Shown: positions 29,624 through 39,293, counted from the first letter of the stretch. The stretch is DNA of 64,000 bases from Periweissella fabaria (GCF_918814575.1 NZ_CAKKNS010000004.1:62001-126000); one strand, 5' to 3'. Notes: a model not told the origin generated them from the letters alone. Translations and numbers: made by a program.

Positions 29624-29803
29624 ATGGCTTATTTTAAACCTGTAATAAAAATTTCTTTATCACTATTTTTGGTAATTTTAATACTATCGATTGTTATTAT
29701 ATTTTCCGTGCATAACACATATATTATGAACAGTATCTGTAATTTCAAAAATAAATATATTAAATATGATTTACTAGTATCATATTTGTTTAAGATTGTT
29801 TAA
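29624..29803 (+). CDS. Possible 59-residue single-span membrane peptide
   Basis: An open frame from ATG 29624 encodes a basic N-terminus, a strongly hydrophobic segment of about 20 residues (ISLSLFLVILILSIVIIF) and a polar tail. The ribosome site is weak (GAAGAA), and the 3' end overlaps the inverted and direct repeats of the adhesin promoter region. AT-rich DNA readily gives such frames, so this is a low-confidence call with no recognised family. Confidence 0.25.
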   Translation: MAYFKPVIKISLSLFLVILILSIVIIFSVHNTYIMNSICNFKNKYIKYDLLVSYLFKIV

Positions 29804-29815
29804 AATTGTTTAAGA
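29762..29815 (+). promoter_or_regulatory. Inverted repeat plus three 10-bp direct repeats upstream of adhesin
   Basis: A perfect 9-base inverted repeat (AAATATGAT 29762-29770, ATCATATTT 29779-29787) is followed by three tandem 10-base units TTGTTTAAGA/TTGTTTAAAA/TTGTTTAAGA at 29786-29815. A -10-like GATAAT follows at 29814-29819 without a good -35. Helical-turn phasing suggests an activator site of response-regulator type (inference). Confidence 0.55.
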
Positions 29816-29869
29816 TAATAATTTTTTGTGTCCTTAGATAAGGACAAGAATACGGATAAGGATATGGAT

Positions 29870-32800
29870 ATGCAGTTTGTGTATAAAATTCTAGTCTTTC
29901 TGTTACTGTTGGGTCAAATTGTGACGCCTATAGCAACAGTTAGTGCTAGTGAAACAGGTAACCCAATTACAGCTATATCAGCTACTACAAAATCAGTAGG
30001 AGGATCTGATGGTTCATCTAATTATGAAAGGAGCGGTAGTGAAAATTCTACTATGAAAGATCTATCTAGTGAATCAAGATATTCTAAACAAGATAGTCAA
30101 TCACTAACAAGTAGTTCAAATAATGATGAAAAAAAAGAAAATAATAAGTCGATTACTAATGAAACTTTGGTAGCGGACAATCCTACTAATGATAAGCTTG
30201 ACGATAAAAAGCCAGTAAAAGTAGCGGCTGCTAATGGACCAGTAAATATTACAAATTTATTACCGTCGAATATACACGGAACTATCATTGATAATGTAGA
30301 CGTTTCTTTTACGGATAAGAGTGGAAACAGTGTTAAACCCAATGAGATTAAGCAAGATACAAATATTAGCTTAGTTTATCACTGGTCAGTACCTAATGAA
30401 TTGTCAGATGGATCTAGTGTAAAGTCAGGTGATACTTTTGATTTTAAGTTACCTGATCATGTTAGTTACCCTCCTTTTAGTACGCCTAAACCAATGGGAG
30501 ATTATGCGACGTATACCATCGATTCCAATGGTGTTGTTCATATGACGTTCACAGATTCCGTTGATGGCTTATCTGATATTAGTGGTAATTTCAACTATGA
30601 GAAACATCAAATTGAAGTATCACAACCTGGTGAAATAGTTATTGAAATACCAACCAAATTAGATACTCAAACAACTAAAGTAATTGTTAAGCCTACAGGT
30701 GGTGATGTGATTACTAAAAAAGGTAATTTAGATAAACCTATAAATGCTAATAATGTGACGTGGACCGTTGATGTTAACACTAGTAATCAACAATTGACGA
30801 ATGCACAAGTTAAAGAGGCAATGCCATCAGAATTAAGTTATGCAAGTTCTGAAGTATATCTTTTGAATGTGGATATTAATGGTAACCCGACTTCAAATGG
30901 TGCTCAGTTAATTAAAGGAATTGATTATACCGCTGATAACGAAGGTAACATTACATTCAAGGGTAATTATGCTGATACAACACGTGCCTTTCGTGTCATT
31001 TATCATACAGCTATTAATCAAGATGCTAAGCCAGCAGATGGTGGATCTATAACAATTAAAAATACAGCGCATTTAATTAATGGATCTCAAGACACACCGG
31101 CTTCGGCTCAAGTAGTACCAAGTTATGGTAAGATGCTCGCTAAAGATGGTCATCAAATTAATTCAAATCAAGAAATGACTTGGGATATTGATTTTAATAA
31201 AAGTGAAAAAACGCTGACTGATAAGCAAGCGATAATTACTGATACATTAGATAAAAATTCGAGTTATATTCAAGATTCAGTTGAAGTAACAGATGATAAT
31301 AACAATAAAGTAGCCTATAAATTAGTCTTTGATGATACTAAGAACACTATGCAAGTTTCCTTTCCTAATGGATTAAATAAAGGTGTGCATATTACGTACC
31401 ATACAAAATATAATGCTCCTTTACCAGATGGTAAGACACAGACAATTTCTAATTCTGTTAAAGGTGGTGGGGCAGATACTGTTACAACACACGGAAAACT
31501 TGCCCCGGTTGGAATAGTTAAAGATGTTACTGATTATGATTACGTTGGCAAAGCAGTACAATGGACAATTCACTTTAATCAGGATCAACAAATATTTAAC
31601 AATTTAAGTCTGACTGACACTATGAGTAAAGGTTTGAGCCTTATTCAAGAAGATTCAAACCATAAATTTGAAATTTTTGATGAAACAAGCGGTAAAATCG
31701 TATCTAACGATGCTTATCAGGTCACTAAGAGCGGTCAAGGCTTCAAGTTAAGTATTGATGAAAATAAATTAGCTGCAACAGATTCAATTCATAATCACAC
31801 CTATAAATTAGTCTATTGGACGGCTACTAATTATGATTATATGGCTAATGGACAGTTTTCTAATTCAGCTGATTATGCATGGACAGATACACAAGGAGTT
31901 AAGCACGAAAATAAGACTGATGTACCATGGAGTCCAACGACTAATGCCGTTAATGATGGTGTAAAGCATGGAAACTATAATGCGAATACTAAAAATATAT
32001 CTTGGTCAGTTGGGGTAAACTTTCAAGAGCGAAAATTAACAAATGCAACCATCGCTGACACAATTAAAGACGAGCAAAAGTACGTTAAGGATAGTGCGAA
32101 GCTATATGAAGTGACGTCCTTAGATAATAATGGAAACTATAAACTAGGCAATCAAATTACTGATGCTAAAATAGAATTTAATGATGCAACCAAAACTTTG
32201 ACGGCAATGTTACCACCTACAGATAAGATGTATGTATTGCAGTATGATACTAATTTAGATGGTCTTATGATTAAGTCAGAGTATACCAATACAGCTAAGT
32301 TTTCTAATGGCAATACAGTTAAGGACTTATCAGCTAAAGTAGCTATTACTAATGGTGATAAGACATTATCAAAAACGGGTAACCAAAATAAAAATGATTC
32401 TTCATTAATGGATTGGAATTTAACATTCAATGCGTCACAGTCGTTTATTAGGAACGCGGTAATCACTGACACCCCTTCTGATAACCAGACAGTTGCTCTA
32501 TCTACTATTAAGATTCAGCAAGCTGGTGTTGATAAGAATGGTAACTTAATTGGATTATTATCAGGTAGTGAACCGCTTGTTGAGGGGATTGATTATAAGT
32601 TGAAGTCTGATAAAAGTGGTAGCTCTTTTACAATTACGTTCTTGCATGATATTGATACTGCGTACTATATTTCATATAGTGCATTGATTGATGGTGATGA
32701 TACGGTTTATAACTCGGCTGAGTTATCTGGAAATGGAACAAAGTCTATTCAAAAGACTGATCCAAAAAAGATTACGATTCACAATGATAGTGGTTCTTCT

Positions 32801-33823
32801 TCGGCCACTTCATTTAATGTATCAGTTATTAAGCAATCTTCAAATACTAATGCGTCATTACAGGGAGCTGTCTTTACGTTAACGTCAAAAAGTACTGGTA
32901 AAGTGTTAGATACGCAGACAACTGATGCTAATGGTAAATTATCATTTAGTAAATTACGGTCTGGAACATACTATGTACAAGAAACGAAAGCTCCAGCTGG
33001 TTATCGAGTAGATGATCATATAGTAACAATAACGCTATCATCATTAAAAACAACTGATGGAACGTATTCATGGATTAACAACTCTACTGCAAAATATGTT
33101 GCATATGATGATGCTATGGTTAAATCAGTTGTGCTTTCAAAAATTGATTCAGATACAAACTTCCCCTTATCAAATGCAAGTTTTGACTTGTATAACAATG
33201 ATAAACCAGTAGAAAAGTATAAGGGATTAAAAACAGATAGTAATGGAAAGATTGTACTTTATGATCTCGAACCAGGCCACTATTATTTTGTGGAAACTAA
33301 AGCTCCCGATGGGTACTCTTATGATGTGAATAAGCAATATGAATTTGATGTAAAGCCTAACCAAACGGATGATGATGCTGTGCAAATCACAGCAGAGAAT
33401 GCTGTAAAATTTGGATCAGTAATTTTAACTAAGACTGATTTAAGTACAAATAAGACTTTGGCAAATGCTGAATATGATATCTTGGACGCACAACATAATA
33501 CGATACATGCTAATCTACGTACAAATGACGAAGGACAAATCAAAGTAAATTATCTAAAGCCAGGTCAGTATTACTTTAAGGAATCAAAGGCTCCAGACGG
33601 TTATGAATTGGATGATACAGAGATTCCCTTTACTGTTAAGTTGCAAACTGCTGCCAATGCTACACCCGTAGCCGTTAGCGCTAAAAACGCAGAAAAGACA
33701 GGATCAGTCAAGTTAACAAAGACTGATTCAGATACAAAAGAAGTACTACCTGGAGCAATGTTTACATTGTTCCAGAAGGATGGTACAGAAGTCCAAAAGG
33801 ACTTAATCACAGATGCTAAATGA
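29870..33823 (+). CDS. Cell-surface adhesin (MSCRAMM-like), N-terminal part up to in-frame TGA
   Basis: A signal peptide (MQFVYKILVFLLLLGQIVTP...SA) is followed by a Ser/Asn/Lys-rich linker and an SdrG/collagen-binding-like module. Several further collagen-binding-type domains each show motifs like the W-x-h-x-F core (MTWDIDFN, VQWTIHFN, MDWNLTFN). From about residue 985 come SpaA/Cna_B repeats with Lys (ILTKTD) and Glu (VETKAPDGY) for isopeptide bonds. I chose ATG at 29870, with AAGGA seven bases upstream, over a GTG 14 codons earlier. TGA at 33821-33823 interrupts the fourth repeat. The same frame stays open to 35332. Confidence 0.82.
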   Translation: MQFVYKILVFLLLLGQIVTPIATVSASETGNPITAISATTKSVGGSDGSSNYERSGSENSTMKDLSSESRYSKQDSQSLTSSSNNDEKKENNKSITNETLVADNPTNDKLDDKKPVKVAAANGPVNITNLLPSNIHGTIIDNVDVSFTDKSGNSVKPNEIKQDTNISLVYHWSVPNELSDGSSVKSGDTFDFKLPDHVSYPPFSTPKPMGDYATYTIDSNGVVHMTFTDSVDGLSDISGNFNYEKHQIEVSQPGEIVIEIPTKLDTQTTKVIVKPTGGDVITKKGNLDKPINANNVTWTVDVNTSNQQLTNAQVKEAMPSELSYASSEVYLLNVDINGNPTSNGAQLIKGIDYTADNEGNITFKGNYADTTRAFRVIYHTAINQDAKPADGGSITIKNTAHLINGSQDTPASAQVVPSYGKMLAKDGHQINSNQEMTWDIDFNKSEKTLTDKQAIITDTLDKNSSYIQDSVEVTDDNNNKVAYKLVFDDTKNTMQVSFPNGLNKGVHITYHTKYNAPLPDGKTQTISNSVKGGGADTVTTHGKLAPVGIVKDVTDYDYVGKAVQWTIHFNQDQQIFNNLSLTDTMSKGLSLIQEDSNHKFEIFDETSGKIVSNDAYQVTKSGQGFKLSIDENKLAATDSIHNHTYKLVYWTATNYDYMANGQFSNSADYAWTDTQGVKHENKTDVPWSPTTNAVNDGVKHGNYNANTKNISWSVGVNFQERKLTNATIADTIKDEQKYVKDSAKLYEVTSLDNNGNYKLGNQITDAKIEFNDATKTLTAMLPPTDKMYVLQYDTNLDGLMIKSEYTNTAKFSNGNTVKDLSAKVAITNGDKTLSKTGNQNKNDSSLMDWNLTFNASQSFIRNAVITDTPSDNQTVALSTIKIQQAGVDKNGNLIGLLSGSEPLVEGIDYKLKSDKSGSSFTITFLHDIDTAYYISYSALIDGDDTVYNSAELSGNGTKSIQKTDPKKITIHNDSGSSSATSFNVSVIKQSSNTNASLQGAVFTLTSKSTGKVLDTQTTDANGKLSFSKLRSGTYYVQETKAPAGYRVDDHIVTITLSSLKTTDGTYSWINNSTAKYVAYDDAMVKSVVLSKIDSDTNFPLSNASFDLYNNDKPVEKYKGLKTDSNGKIVLYDLEPGHYYFVETKAPDGYSYDVNKQYEFDVKPNQTDDDAVQITAENAVKFGSVILTKTDLSTNKTLANAEYDILDAQHNTIHANLRTNDEGQIKVNYLKPGQYYFKESKAPDGYELDDTEIPFTVKLQTAANATPVAVSAKNAEKTGSVKLTKTDSDTKEVLPGAMFTLFQKDGTEVQKDLITDAK

Positions 33824-35332
33824 CTCATTAAAGTTGATGGCCTAAAGCCAGGTGATTACTACTTTGTAGAAACATCAGCACCAGCCGGTTATGAAATAAA
33901 TTCTAAGCAGATTAAATTTACAATTGCTATTCAATTTACGGGTGTAAAAGCACCTGAAGTTACAGCAACAAATTCAGAAAAGACAGGATCAGTTGAACTA
34001 AACAAGACTGATTCAGATACCAACCTACCATTGTCAGGGGCAATCTTTGATTTATTTTATAATGATGGTAAGAGATTGCAGTCAGGATTAAAGACTGATA
34101 AAAATGGAAATATTACTGTAAATCACTTGAAGCCAGGAAACTACTACTTCTTAGAAACAAAGGCTCCAGACGGTTATGAGTTAGATACAACTAAAAAGAA
34201 ATTCACAGTTGAGTTACAAACAGAAGCTAAGTTGGCGACTGTCAATGTAACAAATTCACAAAAAACTGGGTCGGTTATCTTAACGAAGACTGATGCGGAT
34301 ACTAATGACGTATTACCTGGAGCAACGTTCATGTTGTTCAAAAAAGACGGTACAGAAGTCCAAAAGGACTTAATCACAGACGCTGAAGGACACATTAAAG
34401 TTGATGGCCTAAAGCCAGGTAATTACTACTTTGTAGAAACATCAGCTCCAGCTGGATACAACTTTGACAGTAGTAAACATTATGATTTTACGATTGAACT
34501 ACAACTGGTTGCTAAGGTCGCAACACAATCAGCAACTAATATTAAGAAGCCGGGTTCAGTAATCTTGACTAAAATCGATTCAGATACTAATCAAGTCTTA
34601 GGTGGTGCAACATTTAACTTGTACAACAAGGACGATAAGGAACTGAAGACAGAATTGACAACCAATGAATCAGGTCAAATACAAATTGATGGCCTAAAGC
34701 CAGGACATTATTACTTCAAGGAAATGAAAGCACCAGCCGGATACAACTTTGATGCTAATAAACAGTATGAGTTTGATGTGGTCTTGCAAACAGACAAACT
34801 GTTGGCACATGTGCAAGTAGAGAATGCTGAAAAATTTGGATCAGTAATTTTAACTAAGACTGATTCAAGTACAGGTCATAGGTTGTCAGGCGCCGTATTT
34901 AACTTGTATCATGAAAACGGACAAGAAGTACGCCATGATCTAAAAACTGATGTAACAGGTATGTTAACGGTTAATGATTTGAAGCCAGGTAATTACTACT
35001 TTGTAGAGAAAAAGGCACCCTTAGGGTATATTCTCAATGATCAACACATTAACTTTGATATTGCACTGCAAGTTAACACTATTGTTTCACGAGTTAGTGT
35101 AACAAATAATGTGGCTCCTATAGGTGGAGAGACTGGTAATAATACTTTATTTAATCCCCAACAATCACAAAAAGGTAGTGTATTGAATCATGATAATGAT
35201 ATTCAATATGGTGTTGCTAATGAAGGAAAGTTGCCTAATACAGATTATGAACAGAATTTCTTTATAATCTTATTGGGATTAATTACTTTGATATTAGGAT
35301 TATTTATGATTTACTACACAAGAGTTAAATAA
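33824..35332 (+). pseudogene. Adhesin C-terminal part: SpaA/Cna_B repeats and sortase anchor, in frame after TGA
   Basis: Reading continues in the same frame as the upstream gene. It completes repeat four, then gives four more roughly 95-residue SpaA-type repeats, a linker, the sorting motif LPNTDYE, a hydrophobic span and the tail YYTRVK. Comparison with the paralogous repeat six shows GAA-GGA where repeat four has AAA-TGA, so a G-to-T change explains the stop. A frame from TTG 34031 exists but has no signal peptide or ribosome site. As read, the protein made would lack its wall anchor, unless the stop is read through or is a sequencing error. Confidence 0.8.
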
Positions 35333-36164
35333 AAAGTATCTTTGTCAAATATGAATTTACCCCATAAATTCAATAATTCCTAATTTTAATTCCGTGAATG
35401 TTTGATATCGCTCTCGGTTCACCGTGCACACTTTTAAAGTTCTGAAGAAACTATCAATTACCGCAATGTCTAAGTATGAGCCGTAAGGCTATATGTTTAG
35501 ACATTGCGGTTTTTTTTGATAACTTCTTTACGAATTGATTATGTTGGCATTGAAGTTCTTGATCAGAATATACTATCATTCTGTATGGAAGACTAGCTTA
35601 ATTTTTAATCAATCACAAATTTCAAACTAAGACTTAAGCTAATATTCCAACGTGCCTTTTTTAATATTTGTATTTCCCAATTTGTTTGTCATAAGTAGTA
35701 CACTGTAAATTATATTCTTGCATAATTCGCTGTACTTTCTTGTGACTAATTTTGATTCCTTTATTATGTAATGCTAATAAGACATGGCGATAGTCGCAAT
35801 CTTTGCATGCCATAACAATTTCTTTAATTAATTCAACGGTTGTAGTATCTGTTTTCTTGTAAACATGTTTAATTTCATAGTGAAAATTATCACTTGAAAG
35901 ACGTGCTACTTTCAATAGTACTGCCCATTTAATATTTTAAGTTTAAAGGAATAATCAATACATATCTTTACTTTTGACCGATGTAAAACAGACATTCCAA
36001 ATTGTTCTAATTTACGAATCCGTTCAATATATTGTTGCCGAACCTTTTATCTGAAATTGGAACACCATTTTGGTACTCAAGAATTGCGTCTAATTTTTTT
36101 TTTGAGAAAAATACATAATTAAAAAACTCGCATGGATTTACTCCAATTCGAGGGGATCCATGCA
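35333..36164 (-). pseudogene. Right IS3-family remnant (orfA N-part, orfB fragments)
   Basis: From the right end on the minus strand there is a terminal repeat (36164-36140), an orfA N-terminus with EYQNGVPISD, and then, after frameshifts, an orfB N-terminal piece at 35915-35661 (CDYRHVLLALHNKGIKISHKKVQRIMQEYN). A later piece near 35500-35375 encodes IDSFFRTLKVCTVNRERYQ. Frames are broken repeatedly and the DDE core is not intact. It shares the KHVYKKTD segment with the left remnant, so these are two decayed copies of related elements. Confidence 0.75.
35460..35517 (+). terminator. Strong hairpin terminator after the adhesin, within IS remnant
   Basis: Perfect 14-base arms ACCGCAATGTCTAA (35460-35473) and TTAGACATTGCGGT (35497-35510) enclose an inner AGCC-GTAA-GGCT hairpin, followed by seven T. 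It arises from an inverted duplication of transposase sequence and probably ends adhesin transcription. Confidence 0.75.
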
Positions 36165-36191
36165 GAAATTTTATTTCCCTAGCTTTTTTGC
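36165..36191 (+). terminator. 3' half of the split terminator
   Basis: The sequence ends in TTTCCCTAGCTTTTTTG, the exact right arm of the terminator family seen at 4705-4741. There is no left arm next to it. It is read as the partner of 28793-28818, displaced by the island. Confidence 0.55.
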
Positions 36192-36449
36192 GTCCCTTTC
36201 AAATATGGCGGATGATTTCCCACTAAATGACTACTAACAAACAGCTAGGTTCCACCCATTTTTAGGCACAAAAAAAGAACCAACCAAACGGCTAGTCCCA
36301 CATACCTATACTACATATCAAATATATCTTATAAACTTATTGTACGCTTTTTTATCCAGTTGTGAAGCAAAAAAATTTAATTTTTTAAGAATTTTATTTC
36401 AACTTTCATCTAAAAAATTCCATCAATTTGCCCATCAAGGTGTAAATTG

Positions 36450-36617
36450 TCAATATTCATCAATAACATCATTTTCAATCAACATCAGAGCAAATTCCAA
36501 ATTATTAGCAAATTCACCTAGCACCTCTAAACTCAGACGTTTATTTAAACGTTCTGCACGTTCTAGTTGATACTCAATTAAATGCACCATTTGTTGTAAA
36601 AAATTATTTGGCCGCAT
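36450..36617 (-). CDS. Small hypothetical protein, 55 residues
   Basis: On the minus strand, ATG at 36617 opens a 55-residue frame with a protein-like, amphipathic helical composition (QMVHLIEYQLERAERLNKR, then a hydrophobic-acidic tail ending in DEY). It starts 15 bases after the stop of the 398-residue orphan gene, so the two may form an operon. There is no obvious ribosome site, and I know no family. The plus-strand frame over the same DNA looks like a shadow. Confidence 0.4.
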   Translation of the reverse strand: MRPNNFLQQMVHLIEYQLERAERLNKRLSLEVLGEFANNLEFALMLIENDVIDEY

Positions 36618-36632
36618 AACAATGAAATTTTT

Positions 36633-37829
36633 TTAATGAATAATCTCGTTAACGACCTTAAATAACTCCATGTCTTCACAGGCGGCTTTATTTTCAAGAC
36701 CATAAGCATACCATTGATTACGTGGTAGATTTAATAACGGTGGAATCAACTCAGCCATCGTTTTTAAAAAACGGTCGTTAATTGCCGTACTAAACGTATT
36801 TTCAATTGTAAAACGCCCTTTTTTGGTAATCTTTGAATAACGTCTTTCAAAATTATACATTTGACTCCCTGCAAAGGGATCCTTATCAGAAATTCGAATT
36901 GGTAAATAGCCTTGTAAGCTTAAGATTTCCGCTTTACGGATAACGGTTGCCGTATCTGAAACCCGCCGATATAAAGCATCTTCAATAAAGGCCTTTTCAA
37001 GGTTATTTGTCAGTATTTTTTGTAGCCGGCCATTAACAATATTTATGACCGATCTTGCCACATAGCTAAAAGTACCATCATTATTTTCACTTACCCACAT
37101 AATCCGATCAGTCGGACTTTGTAAATATGACGTATCATACCCTAATTCATGAGCATGTTTAATTTTTTCAGCCGTAACTTGTAATCGCCCCATATGTAAG
37201 CTAGCTTGGTAACGATATAACGTCGCCAAATCAAGATATTTCCCGCGTTTTTGCATATGCGCTAAATCATCTTCCAACTTATCAGCTAATAACCGGAGCT
37301 CGGGCATATCACAACCAGCCATTTGATTTTTAAATAACAATAATTCATTAATAACTTCCGCGGTTACTTCTTCTGGATCATTAGCAAAGACACCAATTGC
37401 TGCATTTTGCTCAAGCAAACCATACATCAGGGCTTTATTTTGCTTAGGGTTAAGCGTGTTTTCAATCGTATAAGGACCATGTATTACAGGTGTTAAATAA
37501 TCGGTTAGTTTATATGAAAAACCACGACTCCCAGCTTTGCTAAACCGTGGCCGATTATCAATTACAAGTGGTTCAAAACCAACCTCTAGTAACGATAAAT
37601 ACAAATCTTCCTCATTCATTAGTTTTGGGACCATCATTGCTTGGTCTGATTCGACAAATGCCTCACGGATGTTGGCTGATTCTAGAAATTGAACTTGGCC
37701 CGTGATAACATCAATTGCTGCAAATGTAATGAACATCATCTTATTATCAACTTGGCGTGTCCAAACAATTTTTTTATTATCAGCAATGGCGCCAATTGCA
37801 CTATTTAGTTTTTGTTCAAATACCTGCAT
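36633..37829 (-). CDS. Hypothetical protein, 398 residues
   Basis: I do not recognise this protein. It is soluble, with no signal peptide or membrane span. It has a mixed alpha/beta N-terminal part (residues 1-130) and a helical middle (about 150-230, rich in Leu, Lys and Glu). The C-terminal part contains a second TIENTF segment echoing TIENTL near residue 122, a hint of an old internal duplication. The ATG has AGGTG upstream. It stands alone between the adhesin island and adh. Confidence 0.7.
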   Translation of the reverse strand: MQVFEQKLNSAIGAIADNKKIVWTRQVDNKMMFITFAAIDVITGQVQFLESANIREAFVESDQAMMVPKLMNEEDLYLSLLEVGFEPLVIDNRPRFSKAGSRGFSYKLTDYLTPVIHGPYTIENTLNPKQNKALMYGLLEQNAAIGVFANDPEEVTAEVINELLLFKNQMAGCDMPELRLLADKLEDDLAHMQKRGKYLDLATLYRYQASLHMGRLQVTAEKIKHAHELGYDTSYLQSPTDRIMWVSENNDGTFSYVARSVINIVNGRLQKILTNNLEKAFIEDALYRRVSDTATVIRKAEILSLQGYLPIRISDKDPFAGSQMYNFERRYSKITKKGRFTIENTFSTAINDRFLKTMAELIPPLLNLPRNQWYAYGLENKAACEDMELFKVVNEIIH

Positions 37830-38036
37830 ATTCTATCACCTGCCATTTCATTAAATCAGTCCTTTTTAACGTGCAAAGAGGTTAAATTTATATTTATTAT
37901 ACTAGTATCTGCCACCTACGTAACCCTTTATTACATAAAAAATCGGAACTAAAAAGCACTGTCTGCACAGCGACTAACTGTAAACCAGGATTGCGACATA
38001 CCTAAATCTTAGGAGGAATTTACGGCCAAAAGACAC

Positions 38037-38076
38037 TAAAACCCCCTCGAAGAATTTTTCTTCAAAGGGGTTTCTT
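38037..38076 (-). terminator. Terminator of adh; rest of 37830-38129 gap has no gene
   Basis: On the minus strand AAACCCCTTTGAAGAA pairs with TTCTTCGAGGGGGTTT (with G-U pairs), followed by T. The other bases hold the upstream region of the 398-residue gene, including a TATAAT-like box at 37895-37900, and no reading frame. Confidence 0.85.
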
Positions 38077-38129
38077 ATATCACTTGATTTCTATCACAGC
38101 TCTAGTTGTATTATTGTTTGAAAAACACT

Positions 38130-39185
38130 TTATAGTTGTGTAAAATCAACGACTTTGCGGCCAGTAATTTTACCTTCCATCATTTCTTTAATCGCATCAT
38201 TAACATCATTAATTGAAATTTTTTCAACAATTGGTGTAACTTTACCTTCAGCACCGAATTGGAAGGCTTCCTTCAAGTCAGCTCGAGTTCCAACAAGGGA
38301 ACCACGAACTTCAATTCCATCAAGAACCGTTTTGGCAATATTGAGAGCCATATCACCTTGAGGCAAAGCAACGGCAACTAACTTACCCATTGGCCGCAAT
38401 GAATCGATTGCTTGATTAAAAGCCGCCGCATTTACTGCTGTAACTTGCGCGTTGTGTACGCCACCCGTTAAACGTTGAATTTCGCCAGGAATATCAGCAA
38501 CATTATGCCGATTAATTAAAATATCAGCCCCATTGGCTTTGGCTGCCGCTAATTTATCATCATTACCGTCAATTGCCACAACATGGGCCCCAAAGACATT
38601 GTGAGCATATTGCACAGCCAAGTTACCAAGACCACCCGCCCCATGTACTGAAACCCATTCACCAGGTTTAGTTTCACCGACTTTTAGTGATTTGTACATG
38701 GTCACACCGGCACATGTGATTGATGATGCTTGAGCTGGATCAAGGTCTTCTGGTACTTTAACGGCATACTTAGCATTCACAACAACCTGTTGGGCCATAG
38801 CACCATCAATGGTGTAGCCCGAATTACGTACGTTACGACAGAAAGTTTCATTACCAGACACACAGTAATCACAAACGCCACAAGCGTCATAGAACCAAGC
38901 AATTGATACGCGGTCGCCCACTTTTAAATAATCTGCGGCTCCATCAGCCAACTTAGCGACGCGACCAACCCCTTCATGACCAATAACTCGCCGGAAACTA
39001 CCATTGCGACTACCAAGTTCATTGGGATTACCAAAATCACCATTGGCACAGTGAATATCAGTGTGACATAAGCCACAATATTCAACATCAACTAACGCTT
39101 CTCCAAATTGTAATGCGCGTGGTTGCCAATCTTCTATAATATCTACAAAACCATCGGGAATTTGACGTACAACTGCTGCTTTCAT
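38130..39185 (-). CDS. adhP: Zinc-dependent alcohol dehydrogenase
   Basis: This 351-residue medium-chain dehydrogenase interconverts acetaldehyde or other aldehydes and alcohols with NAD(H). The catalytic zinc site shows CGLCHTDIH (Cys37) and GHEGVGRV. Four structural zinc cysteines lie in [15 protein letters not shown]. The Rossmann motif is GAGGLGNLA near residue 177. In a heterofermenter it regenerates NAD+ by making ethanol. A Rex-type operator lies about 80 bases upstream. The start has GAGG. Symbol by similarity to the AdhP/AdhA group. Confidence 0.92.
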   Translation of the reverse strand: MKAAVVRQIPDGFVDIIEDWQPRALQFGEALVDVEYCGLCHTDIHCANGDFGNPNELGSRNGSFRRVIGHEGVGRVAKLADGAADYLKVGDRVSIAWFYDACGVCDYCVSGNETFCRNVRNSGYTIDGAMAQQVVVNAKYAVKVPEDLDPAQASSITCAGVTMYKSLKVGETKPGEWVSVHGAGGLGNLAVQYAHNVFGAHVVAIDGNDDKLAAAKANGADILINRHNVADIPGEIQRLTGGVHNAQVTAVNAAAFNQAIDSLRPMGKLVAVALPQGDMALNIAKTVLDGIEVRGSLVGTRADLKEAFQFGAEGKVTPIVEKISINDVNDAIKEMMEGKITGRKVVDFTQL

Positions 39186-39265
39186 GTCTTTGCCTCACTT
39201 TAATATCTATTTTTTATGATCAATTTCTCTACAAAGATATTGTACATCATTTCACATATTAAAGA

Positions 39266-39283
39266 TAGTGAATTAAATCACAA
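39266..39283 (-). promoter_or_regulatory. Rex-type redox operator upstream of adh
   Basis: On the minus strand TTGTGATTTAATTCACTA matches the Rex consensus TTGTGA-N6-TCACAA at 11 of 12 fixed positions. It lies 81 bases before the adhP start. Rex represses NADH-recycling genes until NADH rises, which fits this target. Confidence 0.65.
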
Positions 39284-39293
39284 TTAATAAAAA

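Larger units (their letters stand above)
28819..36164. mobile_element. Accessory island flanked by IS3-family remnants
   Basis: Imperfect inverted ends lie at 28819-28843 and 36140-36164 (17 of 25 positions match, sharing AATTGGAGT). Both carry decayed IS3/IS150-type sequence in the same orientation, and an adhesin gene lies between. The two halves of a terminator abut the outer ends. I see no target-site duplication, so the exact insertion route is unclear. Confidence 0.6.

Noticed and set aside
34031-35332. Separate gene starting at TTG 34031
   Set aside because: It is in the same frame as the adhesin across the TGA, with no ribosome site or signal peptide; read as the severed C-terminal part.
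36130-36163. GCATGGAT/ATCCATGC hairpin at the island's right end as a terminator
   Set aside because: No T tract; it overlaps the IS terminal repeat and is better seen as part of the element end.
36340-36570. 76-residue plus-strand frame
   Set aside because: Lies opposite a more protein-like minus-strand frame; no ribosome site, Ser/Phe/Lys-rich shadow composition.
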